DNA of 64,000 nucleotides, from the NCBI RefSeq assembly GCF_014645355.1, contig NZ_BMLS01000006.1:1-64000 (forward strand), in the 5' to 3' direction. Below are positions 41,789 to 51,465 of this stretch, in pieces. The notes beneath the pieces were generated by a model, which had not been told where the DNA came from, did not search any database, and saw nothing but the letters and a program-made list of their open reading frames with translations. A program made the translations under genes and the position numbers. Source of the DNA: Bowmanella pacifica. GTDB taxonomy: Bacteria; Pseudomonadota; Gammaproteobacteria; Enterobacterales; Alteromonadaceae. Each line of letters starts with the position of its first letter. Position 1 is the first letter of the stretch.

Positions 41789-44464
41789 CTATACGTCGTC
41801 GCCAGGCTCTTGGCCTTCGTCCGAACTTGCCTGTAATGCGGGTTCTTGCCCGTCTTCTTCCATGTAGTCTTCTTCGCTCTCGACTTCATCGATTCGCTGC
41901 AAACCAACTACATGCTCATTTTCGCCGGTGCGGATCAATCTCACCCCTTGGGTGTTTCGACCAATCACAGACACTTCACTGACCCGGGTACGCACCAAGG
42001 TGCCCTGGTCACTGATCAGCATGATTTCATCATTTTCATCGACCTGAACAGCACCTACCACGACACCATTACGCTCAGACACTTTGATCGATACCACACC
42101 TTGAGTGGCACGGCTCTTCGCTGGGTAATCATCCAGCGGGGTACGCTTACCGTAGCCGTTTTCCGTTACCGTCAGAACAGCACCATCCCCCTGCGGCACA
42201 ATCAGTGATACCACTTTCTGGCCGTCTTGCAGACGAATACCACGAACCCCTGTTGCGGTGCGTCCCATGGGGCGCAGCGACAGCAATTCTTCGCCAGTTT
42301 CTGGATCAAGCTTCACTTCCCCGGTTTCGGCATCGCGCTGTTTCTCATTGAAACGCACCACTTTACCGGCATCAGAGAACAACATGATATCGCTCTGACC
42401 ATCGGTCAGCGCCACACCAATCAGTTCATCACCGTCGTTCAGGTTCACGGCAATAATACCGTTGGAACGAGGACGTGAATACTGGGTGAGGTCGGTCTTC
42501 TTCACCGTGCCGAAGGCGGTGGCCATCAATACGTACTTGCCTTCCACAAACTCCGCAATCGGCAACATCGCAGTAATACGCTCACCCTCTTCCAGAGGCA
42601 GAATATTGACTATGGGGCGACCTCTGGCATTTCGGCTGGCCAGTGGTAACTGATAGGTTTTAATCCAATACAGTCGGCCACGGGTAGAGAAGCACAAAAT
42701 ATAGTCGTGAGTATTAGCAACCAGCAGCTTTTCAATGAAGTCTTCATCCTTCATCTTGGTTGCAGACTTGCCTTTACCACCGCGGCGCTGGGCTTCGTAT
42801 TCTTTGAGCTTTTGGTACTTAACGTAGCCCTCATGTGACAAGGTCACCACCACGTCTTCCTGCTCAATCAAATCTTCGATATCAATATCGTGGCTAGCGG
42901 CGGTGATCTCGGTACGACGCTCATCACCGTATTCAGCCTGAATTTTCTCCAGTTCTTCGCGAATGACTTCCATCAAACGCTCAGGGCTGGCCAGGATATG
43001 CATCAGCTCGGCAATCAGATCTAACAGCTCTTTGTATTCTGCCAGGATCTTGTCATGTTCAAGACCGGTCAGTTTATGCAGACGCAAGTCCAAAATCGCC
43101 TGAGCCTGGGCTTCGGTGAGGTAATATTTACCATCACGAATACCAAACTGTGGCTCCAGCCAATCAGGACGAGCAGCATCAACACCCGCTCTTTCCAACA
43201 TATCTGATACATCGCCTAACAACCACCCTTGGGCCACCAAACCGGCTTTGGCTTCAGATGGACTGGGTGAGGCTTTAATCAGTTCGATAATGGGATCGAT
43301 ATTGGCCAGTGCAACCGCCAGGCCTTCAAGGATGTGCGCGCGATCGCGAGCCTTTTTAAGTTCAAATACGGTTCTTCGTGTCACCACTTCGCGGCGGTGT
43401 AACACAAAGGCTTCAAGCATTTCTTTTAGATTGAAGATCTTGGGCTGATTATTATCCAGCGCCACCATGTTGATACCAAACACGGTTTGTAACTGGGTTT
43501 GGGCATACAAATGGTTCAGCAGAACTTCGGCAGACTCGTTACGTTTGACTTCAATAACGATGCGCATCCCGTCCTTATCAGACTCATCACGCAGGGCCGA
43601 GATACCTTCGATCTTCTTCTCTTTCACCAGCTCGGCAATCTTCTCGATCAGCCTGGCCTTGTTAACCTGGTACGGGATCTCGTTGACAATAATGGTTTCT
43701 TTACCATTATCTTCTGTTTCAATTTCTGCCCGGGCACGCAGGTAAATCTTGCCGCGCCCGGTACGGTAGGCTTCTTCAATACCTTTACGGCCGCTGATCA
43801 TGGCGGCGGTGGGGAAATCCGGGCCAGGGATAAATTCAATCAGCTCTTCAATGCTGATGTCCGGATTATTAATAAGAGCAATACAACCTTTGACTACTTC
43901 GGTCAGGTTGTGCGGCGGAATATTGGTCGCCATCCCTACCGCGATACCCGAGGAACCATTCACCAGCAGGTTAGGTACTTTGGTCGGTAACACTTCGGGA
44001 ATATGTTCCGTACCATCATAGTTAGGTACGAAGTTGACGGTTTCTTTTTCCAAATCGGCCAGTAACTCGTGAGCAATTTTGGCCATTCTGACTTCGGTGT
44101 AACGCATCGCAGCGGCAGAGTCACCGTCCACGGAACCGAAGTTACCTTGTCCATCCACCAACATGTATCGCAATGAAAACGGTTGCGCCATACGCACAAT
44201 GGTATCGTACACAGCAGAATCGCCGTGCGGGTGATATTTACCGATAACATCACCGACCACACGGGCCGACTTTTTATATGGTTTATTGAAGTCGTTCTTC
44301 AGCTCGTTCATGGCGAACAGAACTCGCCTGTGCACCGGCTTGAGACCATCGCGAACATCTGGCAGGGCCCGGCCCACAATGACGCTCATGGCATAATCAA
44401 GATAAGAATTCTTAAGTTCTTCCTCAATATTTATGGGGAGAATTTCTTTGGCGCGGTCGGTCAT
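41789..44464 (-). CDS. gyrA: DNA gyrase subunit A
   Basis: Breakage-reunion subunit of gyrase. The active-site Tyr122 lies in [11 protein letters not shown]. The quinolone-determining region [19 protein letters not shown] has Ser83 and Asp87, the wild-type sensitive residues. The C-terminal beta-pinwheel carries the GyrA-box-like QRRGGKGK, followed by blade repeats. The tail is very acidic (many Glu/Asp in the last 40 residues). The 891 residues and ATG 44464 with AGGG upstream are typical. ubiG is divergent, as in E. coli. Confidence 0.98.
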   Translation of the reverse strand: MTDRAKEILPINIEEELKNSYLDYAMSVIVGRALPDVRDGLKPVHRRVLFAMNELKNDFNKPYKKSARVVGDVIGKYHPHGDSAVYDTIVRMAQPFSLRYMLVDGQGNFGSVDGDSAAAMRYTEVRMAKIAHELLADLEKETVNFVPNYDGTEHIPEVLPTKVPNLLVNGSSGIAVGMATNIPPHNLTEVVKGCIALINNPDISIEELIEFIPGPDFPTAAMISGRKGIEEAYRTGRGKIYLRARAEIETEDNGKETIIVNEIPYQVNKARLIEKIAELVKEKKIEGISALRDESDKDGMRIVIEVKRNESAEVLLNHLYAQTQLQTVFGINMVALDNNQPKIFNLKEMLEAFVLHRREVVTRRTVFELKKARDRAHILEGLAVALANIDPIIELIKASPSPSEAKAGLVAQGWLLGDVSDMLERAGVDAARPDWLEPQFGIRDGKYYLTEAQAQAILDLRLHKLTGLEHDKILAEYKELLDLIAELMHILASPERLMEVIREELEKIQAEYGDERRTEITAASHDIDIEDLIEQEDVVVTLSHEGYVKYQKLKEYEAQRRGGKGKSATKMKDEDFIEKLLVANTHDYILCFSTRGRLYWIKTYQLPLASRNARGRPIVNILPLEEGERITAMLPIAEFVEGKYVLMATAFGTVKKTDLTQYSRPRSNGIIAVNLNDGDELIGVALTDGQSDIMLFSDAGKVVRFNEKQRDAETGEVKLDPETGEELLSLRPMGRTATGVRGIRLQDGQKVVSLIVPQGDGAVLTVTENGYGKRTPLDDYPAKSRATQGVVSIKVSERNGVVVGAVQVDENDEIMLISDQGTLVRTRVSEVSVIGRNTQGVRLIRTGENEHVVGLQRIDEVESEEDYMEEDGQEPALQASSDEGQEPGDDV

Positions 44465-44695
44465 ATACAGCCCTGTTCCCTTCTTTAATCTACGTCTTTC
44501 CAGGCGGATTCCCGTTTGTCAGAGGTGACAGGCAGAAACCCAGGAATTCAAGCTTTATTAGAGGTTTATTAACCGTCCAATCCTACCACTTAAAATAAAA
44601 AATAAATAGCCGCAGCTTGCTCAGATAAACGGCATTCGAGCAAACCTGTTGGCACTTTCACAGCCCTAAGCCGCATACAACAAGCTAAAAGAGGA

Positions 44696-44724
44696 TTGGT
44701 ATCGACACCTGGCCTGATTATACT
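44696..44724 (+). promoter_or_regulatory. Putative promoter of ubiG-mupP
   Basis: TTGGTA (44696-44701), 17 bp, TATACT (44719-44724); the ubiG ATG is 30 bp further on. The 290-bp gyrA-ubiG gap should also contain the gyrA promoter, which I could not place with confidence. Confidence 0.55.
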
Positions 44725-44754
44725 AGGCGCCAAATTCACCCAATGAGTTAGATT

Positions 44755-45498
44755 ATGTCTCAGCAACCCGCACCGGTGGACATCCCCCATCAGAATGTCG
44801 ACGAACAAGAAATCGCCAAGTTTTCAGCCCTGGCAAGTCGGTGGTGGGATCTGGACGGCGAGTTTAAACCCCTTCATCAGATAAACCCGTTAAGGCTGGA
44901 CTTTATCGCTCAGCACAGTCAGGGTTTATTTGGTAAGAGAGGCCTGGATGTTGGCTGTGGTGGTGGCATTTTGGCAGAAAGCATGGCCAAGATGGGCGCG
45001 CAGGTCACCGGTATCGATATGGCCAAAGACTCACTGGAAGTCGCCAGTTTGCATGGTCTGGAGTCTGGTATCTCGGTGGAGTACAAGCTGGTTACGGTGG
45101 AAGATTTTGCCGAGGCGCATGCCGGTGAGTTTGATGTGGTTACCTGCATGGAAATGCTGGAACATGTGCCGGACCCTGAGTCTATCGTGCGCGCATGTGC
45201 CAAGCTGGTCAAACCCGGCGGTCAGGTGTTTTTCTCGACCTTGAACCGCAATATCAAATCCTATCTGATGGCCATTGTTGGGGCTGAGTACGTATTAGGG
45301 CTAGTACCCAAAGGGACACATCAGCACAGCAAGTTTATCCGCCCATCAGAACTGATGAACTGGGTAGACCAGACGCCGCTGTTGTGTCGTCATATGGAAG
45401 GCCTGCATTTAAATCCGCTCAGCGGACAATATTATTTGTCCAACGCCAATGTGGATGTGAATTACCTGCTACATTGCCATCGACCGGATGCGTGCTGA
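44755..45498 (+). CDS. ubiG: Ubiquinone biosynthesis O-methyltransferase
   Basis: SAM-dependent enzyme doing both O-methylations in ubiquinone synthesis. The SAM motif [19 protein letters not shown] and the post-motif [13 protein letters not shown] are clear; the N-terminal [20 protein letters not shown] is a UbiG hallmark. 247 residues. It overlaps the following phosphatase gene by 11 bp. Confidence 0.97.
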   Translation: MSQQPAPVDIPHQNVDEQEIAKFSALASRWWDLDGEFKPLHQINPLRLDFIAQHSQGLFGKRGLDVGCGGGILAESMAKMGAQVTGIDMAKDSLEVASLHGLESGISVEYKLVTVEDFAEAHAGEFDVVTCMEMLEHVPDPESIVRACAKLVKPGGQVFFSTLNRNIKSYLMAIVGAEYVLGLVPKGTHQHSKFIRPSELMNWVDQTPLLCRHMEGLHLNPLSGQYYLSNANVDVNYLLHCHRPDAC

Positions 45499-46168
45499 AT
45501 TAGCCCATCCTCAAGGAGTGCTGTTTGATTTGGACGGCACCCTGTTGGATACCGCAGATGATTTGGCTTGCGCGCTGAATCGTCTGCTAGGTGAACATGG
45601 CCGTGCAACCAAAAGCCGCCAACAATATCGCCCCATCGCTTCCCATGGCGCCATGGGTATGCTCAAACTTGGTTTCCCAGATATCGCATTTGGCACTTCG
45701 GCGTTTGAGGTGCTGCGAAAACGCTTTTTGTCGTATTACGCCGAACAGCTTTGTGAGCACACCTGCCTGTTTGACGGTATCAGTGAACTTATTCAAACCC
45801 TGAATACTCTGCATATGCCCTGGGGAATAGTCACAAATAAGCCCACGCACCTGACCTTGCCACTGCTGACACAATTCCCAGAATTGGATACCACAAGCAC
45901 CCTTGTGTGTGGCGATACCCTGCCAGTCAGAAAACCTCATCCCGAACCTTTATTACTGGCAGCGTCTGAGTTGAGCATTCCAGCCTCACACCTCTGGTAC
46001 CTGGGCGATGCCGAGCGTGACATGCAAGCAGCACAAGCCGCCGGTATGACGGCCGTGTTGGCAGAGTACGGATATATCTGTCAGAGCGAACGGCCTGAGC
46101 ATTGGTTAACCGATTTGCGCATCTTACACCCAACGGCGCTGCTTACGGCCATCAAACACAAGATCTAG
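45488..46168 (+). CDS. mupP: HAD phosphatase, probable MupP (MurNAc-6-phosphate phosphatase)
   Basis: 226-residue HAD-IA hydrolase. Nucleophile motif [18 protein letters not shown], Thr/Lys region VTNKPTHLT and acidic motif [17 protein letters not shown]. In Pseudomonas the gene directly after ubiG is mupP, which dephosphorylates MurNAc-6P in cell-wall recycling; the coupling to ubiG (11-bp overlap) is the same here. Older annotations call such proteins phosphoglycolate phosphatase, which remains possible. Confidence 0.82.
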   Translation: MRAELAHPQGVLFDLDGTLLDTADDLACALNRLLGEHGRATKSRQQYRPIASHGAMGMLKLGFPDIAFGTSAFEVLRKRFLSYYAEQLCEHTCLFDGISELIQTLNTLHMPWGIVTNKPTHLTLPLLTQFPELDTTSTLVCGDTLPVRKPHPEPLLLAASELSIPASHLWYLGDAERDMQAAQAAGMTAVLAEYGYICQSERPEHWLTDLRILHPTALLTAIKHKI

Positions 46169-46357
46169 TATTAACACCTGATAGTTGACACTATATATCG
46201 CCAGATAATAAATTTGCTCACTTTAAGAAATAAAAAATTTATCTGCATAAAATTCTCTGAATTTCTCCTTGCATTCCTACCATCGAAGTCACTATCACGA
46301 TTCTTCGGTGAGTCGCTACTAACCTGACACAAGCCATTGATTTGTTCGGCCATTAAA

Positions 46358-46373
46358 CCACCAGATATTGGGT
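46358..46373. promoter_or_regulatory. NrdR-box-like site 1
   Basis: CCACCAGATATTGGGT agrees at about 12 of 16 positions with the NrdR consensus as I recall it (acaCwAtATaTwGtgt). It is one of two sites 32 bp apart upstream of the class I ribonucleotide reductase operon, the usual NrdR arrangement. Confidence 0.55.
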
Positions 46374-46389
46374 TGCATAAAGAGCCAAA

Positions 46390-46405
46390 CCTCACTATCT
46401 TGTGT
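46390..46405. promoter_or_regulatory. NrdR-box-like site 2
   Basis: CCTCACTATCTTGTGT also agrees at about 12 of 16 consensus positions. Start-to-start distance from site 1 is 32 bp, about three helical turns, so both boxes face the same side of the DNA. Confidence 0.55.
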
Positions 46406-46415
46406 CAAAGTAAAT

Positions 46416-46471
46416 GCGGGTCCTAACCCCGCCTTTGCGGTTTTCTTCTGCAAACATGGGGTTGTTTGCAG
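46416..46471 (+). promoter_or_regulatory. Structured nrdA leader with competing hairpins
   Basis: GCGGG/CCCGC (46416-46432) overlaps CCGC/GCGG (46429-46440), and the second is followed by TTTTCTT. A further 8-bp stem CTGCAAAC/GTTTGCAG (46448-46471) lies before the start codon. The first two cannot form together. Confidence 0.4.
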
Positions 46472-46511
46472 GCAATTTGCGCTAACTGATAACAATAAGA
46501 CGGCTACCGGC

Positions 46512-48827
46512 ATGAATAATACGCTTCTCGTTACCAAACGCTCCGGCGAGCAAGAGCCCATTGATCTGGATAAAATTCATAAGGTCATCACTTGGGCAGC
46601 CAAGGGATTGAACAATGTGTCGGTCTCTCAGGTGGAGATCAAAGCTCATATCCAATTCTACGATGGCATCAAGACCTCGGATATTCACGAAACGCTGATT
46701 AAATCTGCGGCAGACCTGATCTGCAAAGACAGCCCGGACTACCAATATCTGGCCGCTCGTCTGGCTATTTTCCATCTTAGAAAGAAAGCCTATGGCAAGT
46801 TTGAGCCGCCGGCGCTATACCAGCACGTAGTGCAGATGGTGGAGATGGGTAAGTATGATCAGCATCTGCTTAAAGACTATACCCAAAGTGAATTTGAACA
46901 GATGGATGCCTATCTGGATCACTGGCGTGATATGAATTTCAGCTATGCCGCCGTTAAGCAGCTGGAAGGTAAGTATCTGGTTCAAAACCGCGTTACCGGT
47001 GAGATCTACGAAAGTGCGCAGTTCCTGTATATGTTGGTAGCGGCCTGTTTATTTGCTAACTACCCCAAAGAAACGCGTTTGGATTACATCAAGCGTTTCT
47101 ATGATGCGGTTTCCAAGTTCAAAATCTCTCTGCCAACCCCAATTATGTCTGGCGTACGTACCCCTACCCGTCAGTTCAGTTCTTGCGTGTTGATCGAATG
47201 CGGCGACAGCCTGGATTCCATTAATGCTACCGCCAGTGCCATCGTAAAATATGTCAGTCAGCGTGCCGGTATCGGTATCAACGCCGGCCGCATTCGAGCT
47301 CTGGGTAGCCCGATTCGTGGTGGTGAAGCCTTCCATACCGGATGCTTGCCATTTTATAAATATTTCCAGACCGCAGTGAAAAGCTGTTCGCAAGGCGGTG
47401 TACGTGGCGGCGCAGCCACCCTGTTCTATCCATTGTGGCATCTGGAAGTGGAATCGCTGTTGGTACTGAAAAATAACCGCGGCGTAGAAGAAAACCGCGT
47501 TCGTCACCTGGATTATGGTGTGCAGTTCAATAAGCTGATGTACCAGCGCCTGATTAAAGACGAACACATTACCTTATTCAGCCCCTCAGACGTCCCTGGG
47601 CTCTATGATGCATTCTTCGCCGATCAAGCAGAATTTGAAAAGCTGTACGTGAAATACGAACAGGACCCGTCCATTCGTAAGAAGCAAATTAAAGCCATTG
47701 AACTGTTCAGCTTGTTTATGCAGGAACGTGCCAGTACCGGCCGTATTTATCTGCAGAACGTTGACCATTGTAATACCCATAGCCCCTTTGACCCGAGTGT
47801 TGCCCCAGTGCGTCAAAGCAACTTGTGTCTGGAAATCGCGCTACCGACCAAACCACTGGCACATGTCAACGACGAAAACGGTGAAATCGCGCTATGTACA
47901 TTGTCAGCCTTTAACCTGGGTGCTATCGACAGTCTGGACGAGTTGGAAGAACTGGCCGACCTGGCGGTTCGCGCATTGGACAGTCTGCTGGATTATCAGG
48001 ATTATCCTGTACCCGCTGCCTACAATGCCACTATGGGTCGCCGTACCCTGGGTGTAGGTGTGATTAACTTTGCCTACTATTTGGCCAAGCACGGCGTGCG
48101 TTATTCTGATGGCAGCGCCAATGGCTTAGTGCATCGCGCTTTTGAAGCCATTCAGTATTATCTGTTACGTGCCTCGGTGGGACTGGCCAAAGAGAAAGGC
48201 GCTTGTCCTAAATTCAACGAGACCACTTATGCCAAAGGCATTCTGCCCATTGATACTTATAAAAAGGATCTGGACGCAGTCTGTAATGAGCCTTTGCACT
48301 ACGATTGGGAAGCGTTGCGCACCGATATTCAAACCTTCGGTCTGCGAAACAGTACCTTGTCGGCCCTGATGCCATCAGAAACCTCGTCGCAGATTTCAAA
48401 TGCCACTAATGGTATCGAGCCGCCTCGTGGTCATATCAGCGTGAAGTCCAGTAAAGATGGCGTACTCAAGCAAGTGGTGCCGGAGTATGAGCGTCTTAAG
48501 CATCAGTATGAATTATTGTGGGATATTCCCTCCAATGACGGCTATCTGCAATTGGTAGCGATTATGCAGAAGTTCATTGACCAGACCATTTCGGCCAATA
48601 CCAGCTACGATCCGGGTAAGTACGAAGGTGGCAAGGTGCCCATGAAGTTGCTGCTTAAGGATTTGCTGACCGCTTATAAACTCGGGGTCAAGACAATGTA
48701 TTACCATAACACCCGTGATGGTGCTGCAGATACGCAGGACGACCTAACAGCCAGTAAAGCTGACGCCGTGGTAGACACCGTGGTGGAAGACGATGACGGT
48801 TGTGCAGGCGGCGCTTGTAAAATCTAA
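46512..48827 (+). CDS. nrdA: Ribonucleoside-diphosphate reductase class Ia, alpha subunit
   Basis: Reduces ribonucleotides to deoxyribonucleotides. ATG 46512 gives 771 residues starting MNNTLLVTKRSGEQEPIDLD. An N-terminal ATP-cone precedes the ten-stranded barrel. The redox and radical cysteines are seen in RQFSSCVLIECGDS, QSNLCLEIALPT and ALCTLSAFNLGA, and the C-terminal shuttle pair in GCAGGACKI. The upstream boxes suggest NrdR repression. It is followed by nrdB after 63 bp containing a hairpin. Confidence 0.98.
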   Translation: MNNTLLVTKRSGEQEPIDLDKIHKVITWAAKGLNNVSVSQVEIKAHIQFYDGIKTSDIHETLIKSAADLICKDSPDYQYLAARLAIFHLRKKAYGKFEPPALYQHVVQMVEMGKYDQHLLKDYTQSEFEQMDAYLDHWRDMNFSYAAVKQLEGKYLVQNRVTGEIYESAQFLYMLVAACLFANYPKETRLDYIKRFYDAVSKFKISLPTPIMSGVRTPTRQFSSCVLIECGDSLDSINATASAIVKYVSQRAGIGINAGRIRALGSPIRGGEAFHTGCLPFYKYFQTAVKSCSQGGVRGGAATLFYPLWHLEVESLLVLKNNRGVEENRVRHLDYGVQFNKLMYQRLIKDEHITLFSPSDVPGLYDAFFADQAEFEKLYVKYEQDPSIRKKQIKAIELFSLFMQERASTGRIYLQNVDHCNTHSPFDPSVAPVRQSNLCLEIALPTKPLAHVNDENGEIALCTLSAFNLGAIDSLDELEELADLAVRALDSLLDYQDYPVPAAYNATMGRRTLGVGVINFAYYLAKHGVRYSDGSANGLVHRAFEAIQYYLLRASVGLAKEKGACPKFNETTYAKGILPIDTYKKDLDAVCNEPLHYDWEALRTDIQTFGLRNSTLSALMPSETSSQISNATNGIEPPRGHISVKSSKDGVLKQVVPEYERLKHQYELLWDIPSNDGYLQLVAIMQKFIDQTISANTSYDPGKYEGGKVPMKLLLKDLLTAYKLGVKTMYYHNTRDGAADTQDDLTASKADAVVDTVVEDDDGCAGGACKI

Positions 48828-48838
48828 TCTTGATGGAA

Positions 48839-48859
48839 AGGCCGGTCATTGACCGGCCT
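48839..48859. other. Intercistronic hairpin nrdA-nrdB
   Basis: AGGCCGGT/ACCGGCCT stem with a 5-nt loop, no T-tract. It could stabilise the nrdA 3' end and set the nrdA:nrdB ratio. Confidence 0.6.
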
Positions 48860-48890
48860 CTGTGCTAAATAACCTGTTGATATTGAGCCG

Positions 48891-50021
48891 ATGAAATACA
48901 CCACTTTTAACCAGCAAAGCACCAACCCACTCGCAGAGCCCATGTTTTTCGGCAATCCGGTAAACGTGGCCCGCTATGATCAGCAAAAGCACCCTATTTT
49001 CGAAAAACTGATCGAAAAACAAATCAGCTTTTTCTGGCGTCCTGAAGAAGTTGACGTGAGCAAAGACCGCGTTGATTTCCAAAAACTCAGCGATCCGGAA
49101 AAGCATATTTTTATTTCCAACCTCAAGTACCAAACGCTGCTGGACTCGGTACAGGGACGCAGCCCCAATATTGCATTTCTGCCTATCGTCTCGTTACCTG
49201 AGCTGGAAACCTGGATAGAAACCTGGTCATTTTTTGAGACCATCCACTCCCGCTCGTACACTCATATATTGCGTAACCTGTTTGCCGACCCCAGTGAGGT
49301 GTTTGAAGACATCGTGCTTAATGAGGAAATCAAACGCCGGGCTAGCGACATTTCCCGCTACTACGATGATTTGATCTTCGCCACGCAGCTATGGCAAACC
49401 CAAGGCGAAGGCGTGCATCAAGTAGACGGTCAAAGCATCACTATTAATATGCGTGAGCTTAAAAAGAAGCTCTATTTGTGCATGAACTCAGTGAATGCCT
49501 TAGAGGCAGTGCGCTTTTACGTTTCTTTTGCCTGTACCTTTGCCTTTGCCGAGCGTGAGCTAATGGAAGGTAACTCCAAGATTATCAGGCTCATTGCCCG
49601 CGATGAAAACCTGCATTTAAGCTCTACACAACATATTTTGAACCTGTGGGCCAAAGGCAAAGACGATCCTGAAATGGCAGAAATTGCCGAAGAATGTCGT
49701 GAAGAAGCCCGGGACATCTTCCTTAATGCGGTTGAGCAGGAGAAACAGTGGGCCTCCTACTTGTTCCAGCACGGCTCCATGATAGGACTGAACAAAGATA
49801 TTTTGTGCCAATATGTGGAATATATTGCCAACCACCGCATGGCGGCCATTGGATTTGATACCCCTTATGAGGTGAAATCCAATCCCCTGCCCTGGATGAA
49901 CAACTATCTTAACTCCGACAACGTACAGGTTGCGCCGCAGGAGTCTGAGATCAGTTCCTATCTGGTTGGCCAAATCGACAGTGAAGTGAGTGTTGACGAC
50001 TTCGGAGATTTTGATCTCTGA
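48891..50021 (+). CDS. nrdB: Ribonucleoside-diphosphate reductase class Ia, beta subunit
   Basis: Ferritin-like subunit holding the di-iron centre and tyrosyl radical. Iron ligands and radical Tyr are in [15 protein letters not shown] (Glu, His, Tyr122-equivalent) and in [11 protein letters not shown] and [15 protein letters not shown]. The C-terminal acidic peptide ending DDFGDFDL binds NrdA. 376 residues, same size as E. coli NrdB. Confidence 0.98.
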   Translation: MKYTTFNQQSTNPLAEPMFFGNPVNVARYDQQKHPIFEKLIEKQISFFWRPEEVDVSKDRVDFQKLSDPEKHIFISNLKYQTLLDSVQGRSPNIAFLPIVSLPELETWIETWSFFETIHSRSYTHILRNLFADPSEVFEDIVLNEEIKRRASDISRYYDDLIFATQLWQTQGEGVHQVDGQSITINMRELKKKLYLCMNSVNALEAVRFYVSFACTFAFAERELMEGNSKIIRLIARDENLHLSSTQHILNLWAKGKDDPEMAEIAEECREEARDIFLNAVEQEKQWASYLFQHGSMIGLNKDILCQYVEYIANHRMAAIGFDTPYEVKSNPLPWMNNYLNSDNVQVAPQESEISSYLVGQIDSEVSVDDFGDFDL

Positions 50022-50031
50022 TGATCGCCCA

Positions 50032-50298
50032 ATGAAAATGGACAAGCTGTACATTATCCATCTGGATGAAGATACCCAGTTAGCCTGTCATCAAGACAAA
50101 ACGCTGCTGGAAAACCTTGAGGCACACAAGGTGGAAGTCCATTTTCATTGTCGCGAAGGCTTCTGCGGCGCCTGCCGCACTAAGCTGCTTGATGGCCAGG
50201 TGGAGTATATTACCGATCCCCTGGCCTATATTGATGATGATGAAATCCTACCCTGTTGCTGTAAAGCCAAATCTGACCTGAAAATTAAACTCAGCTAG
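50032..50298 (+). CDS. yfaE: 2Fe-2S ferredoxin-like protein YfaE
   Basis: 88-residue plant-type ferredoxin that maintains the NrdB diferric-tyrosyl cofactor. Three cluster ligands lie in CREGFCGACRTKLL and the fourth within LPCCCKAK. ATG 50032 (10 bp after the nrdB stop); ATG 50038 is possible. It completes the conserved nrdA-nrdB-yfaE operon. Confidence 0.94.
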   Translation: MKMDKLYIIHLDEDTQLACHQDKTLLENLEAHKVEVHFHCREGFCGACRTKLLDGQVEYITDPLAYIDDDEILPCCCKAKSDLKIKLS

Positions 50299-50383
50299 TC
50301 TTTCCCTGTCTCTTGCCTAAACAAAACACAGTCAGTCCGATGCAACATAATACAACGAGCTGTTGATTTATCGACCTTACTCT

Positions 50384-50470
50384 GGTGGGAAGGCCCAGGC
50401 CGAGTGCGCCCCTCAAGTATGGCGCTTGAGGATAGCTAGCAAAGGGCCTTAACCCTGAAATTCAGGAAGA
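50384..50470. other. Structured intergenic segment, possible RNA element
   Basis: A long-range stem AAGGCCC (50390-50396) with GGGCCTT (50444-50450) encloses the hairpin CCTCAAG/CTTGAGG (50411-50431); a further hairpin CCTGA/TCAGG (50454-50466) follows. I do not recognise it as a known riboswitch or small RNA. It sits between two convergent genes. Confidence 0.35.
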
Positions 50471-50497
50471 AAACCTTGCAAGTTAAGTTTGCTGGCC

Positions 50498-50532
50498 GGG
50501 CTGGATGTCACACAGGATGTCAGATCCAGCCC
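50498..50532. terminator. Hairpin downstream of the DUF2189 gene
   Basis: GGGCTGGAT/ATCCAGCCC 9-bp stem over a 17-nt loop that carries a second copy of GGATGTCA. There is no clear T-tract, so its terminator function is uncertain. Confidence 0.45.
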
Positions 50533-50547
50533 AGCGCCTGACAATTT

Positions 50548-51342
50548 CTATTCATAATGGCGTTCGCGCTTTAGCTCGATTGTATCGATATAACCATGCC
50601 AGGTGGCATAACCAATCAACGGCATCAGAATAATAAAGGCGGCGAAGCCAGTCACAAAGCCGATCCCTACCGCGGATGCAATAATAAGTGCCCATACCAT
50701 CATCGGGGTCTTATTCACCCATACCGCATTCATACTGGTGAGAACCGCCGTAGCCAGATTCACCCGTCTTTCCATTAATATAGGTTGAGTAAATACGCTG
50801 ATAAAGAACACCAACATAGTAAAGCCGGCCCCAACCACAGTTCCCAGTGCCAGAAACGGCAGTAAGTTTTCCAGATTTTCCTCCAGATAAGGGGGATATA
50901 AGGCATGGATAATAGACGCTACCCGCAACCAGAAAATCATCAGTACCAACAACAGAATACCCAGCCCCCATTCATTCACCGCATTACGTTTAATTGCTTT
51001 GATGCTGTGCCATAACGAGGGACTGTGACCTTTTTCCAGTTCCCAGCTCACATCATACAGCCCAGCCGCCAAAAAGGGCCCGATCAGCATAAAACACACA
51101 ATTGAAGGCAGAATCACCAAGTGCCAGCCAGTTAACGCCACCATATAAGTAATCAACCAAGGGATCGCGGTAAAAATCACACCATAAAAGGCCGTTAGCA
51201 GCGGAGCACGCATAATGTCACGCCATCCCAGCGCTAACCACTTCAGTGGGTCCCCCAAATCCAGCTCCTTACAGGGAATAACGCGGGCGATTCCGCTATC
51301 GGTAATGGCATTGTGGGGAGTTTCTTTAAAAGAATGAGACAT
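50548..51342 (-). CDS. DUF2189 domain-containing membrane protein
   Basis: 264 residues from ATG 51342 (GGAGG 5 nt upstream), with about six membrane segments. The N-terminus (RVIPCKELDLGDPLKWLALGWRD, beginning at about residue 20 and shown here shortened to its core PLKWLALGWRD) and the segment GPFLAAGLYDVSWELEKG match the DUF2189 family as known from many proteobacteria. Its function is unknown; in several genomes it is found near cytochrome oxidase or copper genes, but I cannot confirm that here. It follows the ECF sigma gene by about 120 bp. Confidence 0.8.
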   Translation of the reverse strand: MSHSFKETPHNAITDSGIARVIPCKELDLGDPLKWLALGWRDIMRAPLLTAFYGVIFTAIPWLITYMVALTGWHLVILPSIVCFMLIGPFLAAGLYDVSWELEKGHSPSLWHSIKAIKRNAVNEWGLGILLLVLMIFWLRVASIIHALYPPYLEENLENLLPFLALGTVVGAGFTMLVFFISVFTQPILMERRVNLATAVLTSMNAVWVNKTPMMVWALIIASAVGIGFVTGFAAFIILMPLIGYATWHGYIDTIELKRERHYE

Positions 51343-51465
51343 AACACCTCCGGGCAATGTTTTGGTCTTATCAGGGCCAAACCATCGAGCACAGATCAAT
51401 AGTCAGCCCTTTCTATGAGCATATGCACAGATCTATGATTTTGCCCGAATAAGGCTGCGAACTGC

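Larger units (their letters stand above)
46169..46511 (+). other. Regulatory region upstream of nrdA
   Basis: 343 bp without a separate gene. It contains two NrdR-like boxes (46358-46373, 46390-46405) and, nearer the start codon, hairpins at 46416-46432, 46429-46440 (overlapping the first) and 46448-46471. The nrdA frame is open back to 46368, but the conserved protein begins at 46512. Confidence 0.6.

Noticed and set aside
41789-44464. Quinolone-resistance substitution in gyrA
   Set aside because: Ser83 and Asp87 are the sensitive residues.
46368-46511. N-terminal extension of NrdA from 46368
   Set aside because: Would be translated through the second NrdR-like box and leader hairpins; NrdA conservation begins at 46512.
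51361-51465. Separate small gene between DUF2189 and the ECF sigma gene
   Set aside because: No open frame with a ribosome-binding site; probably a promoter region for the DUF2189 gene.
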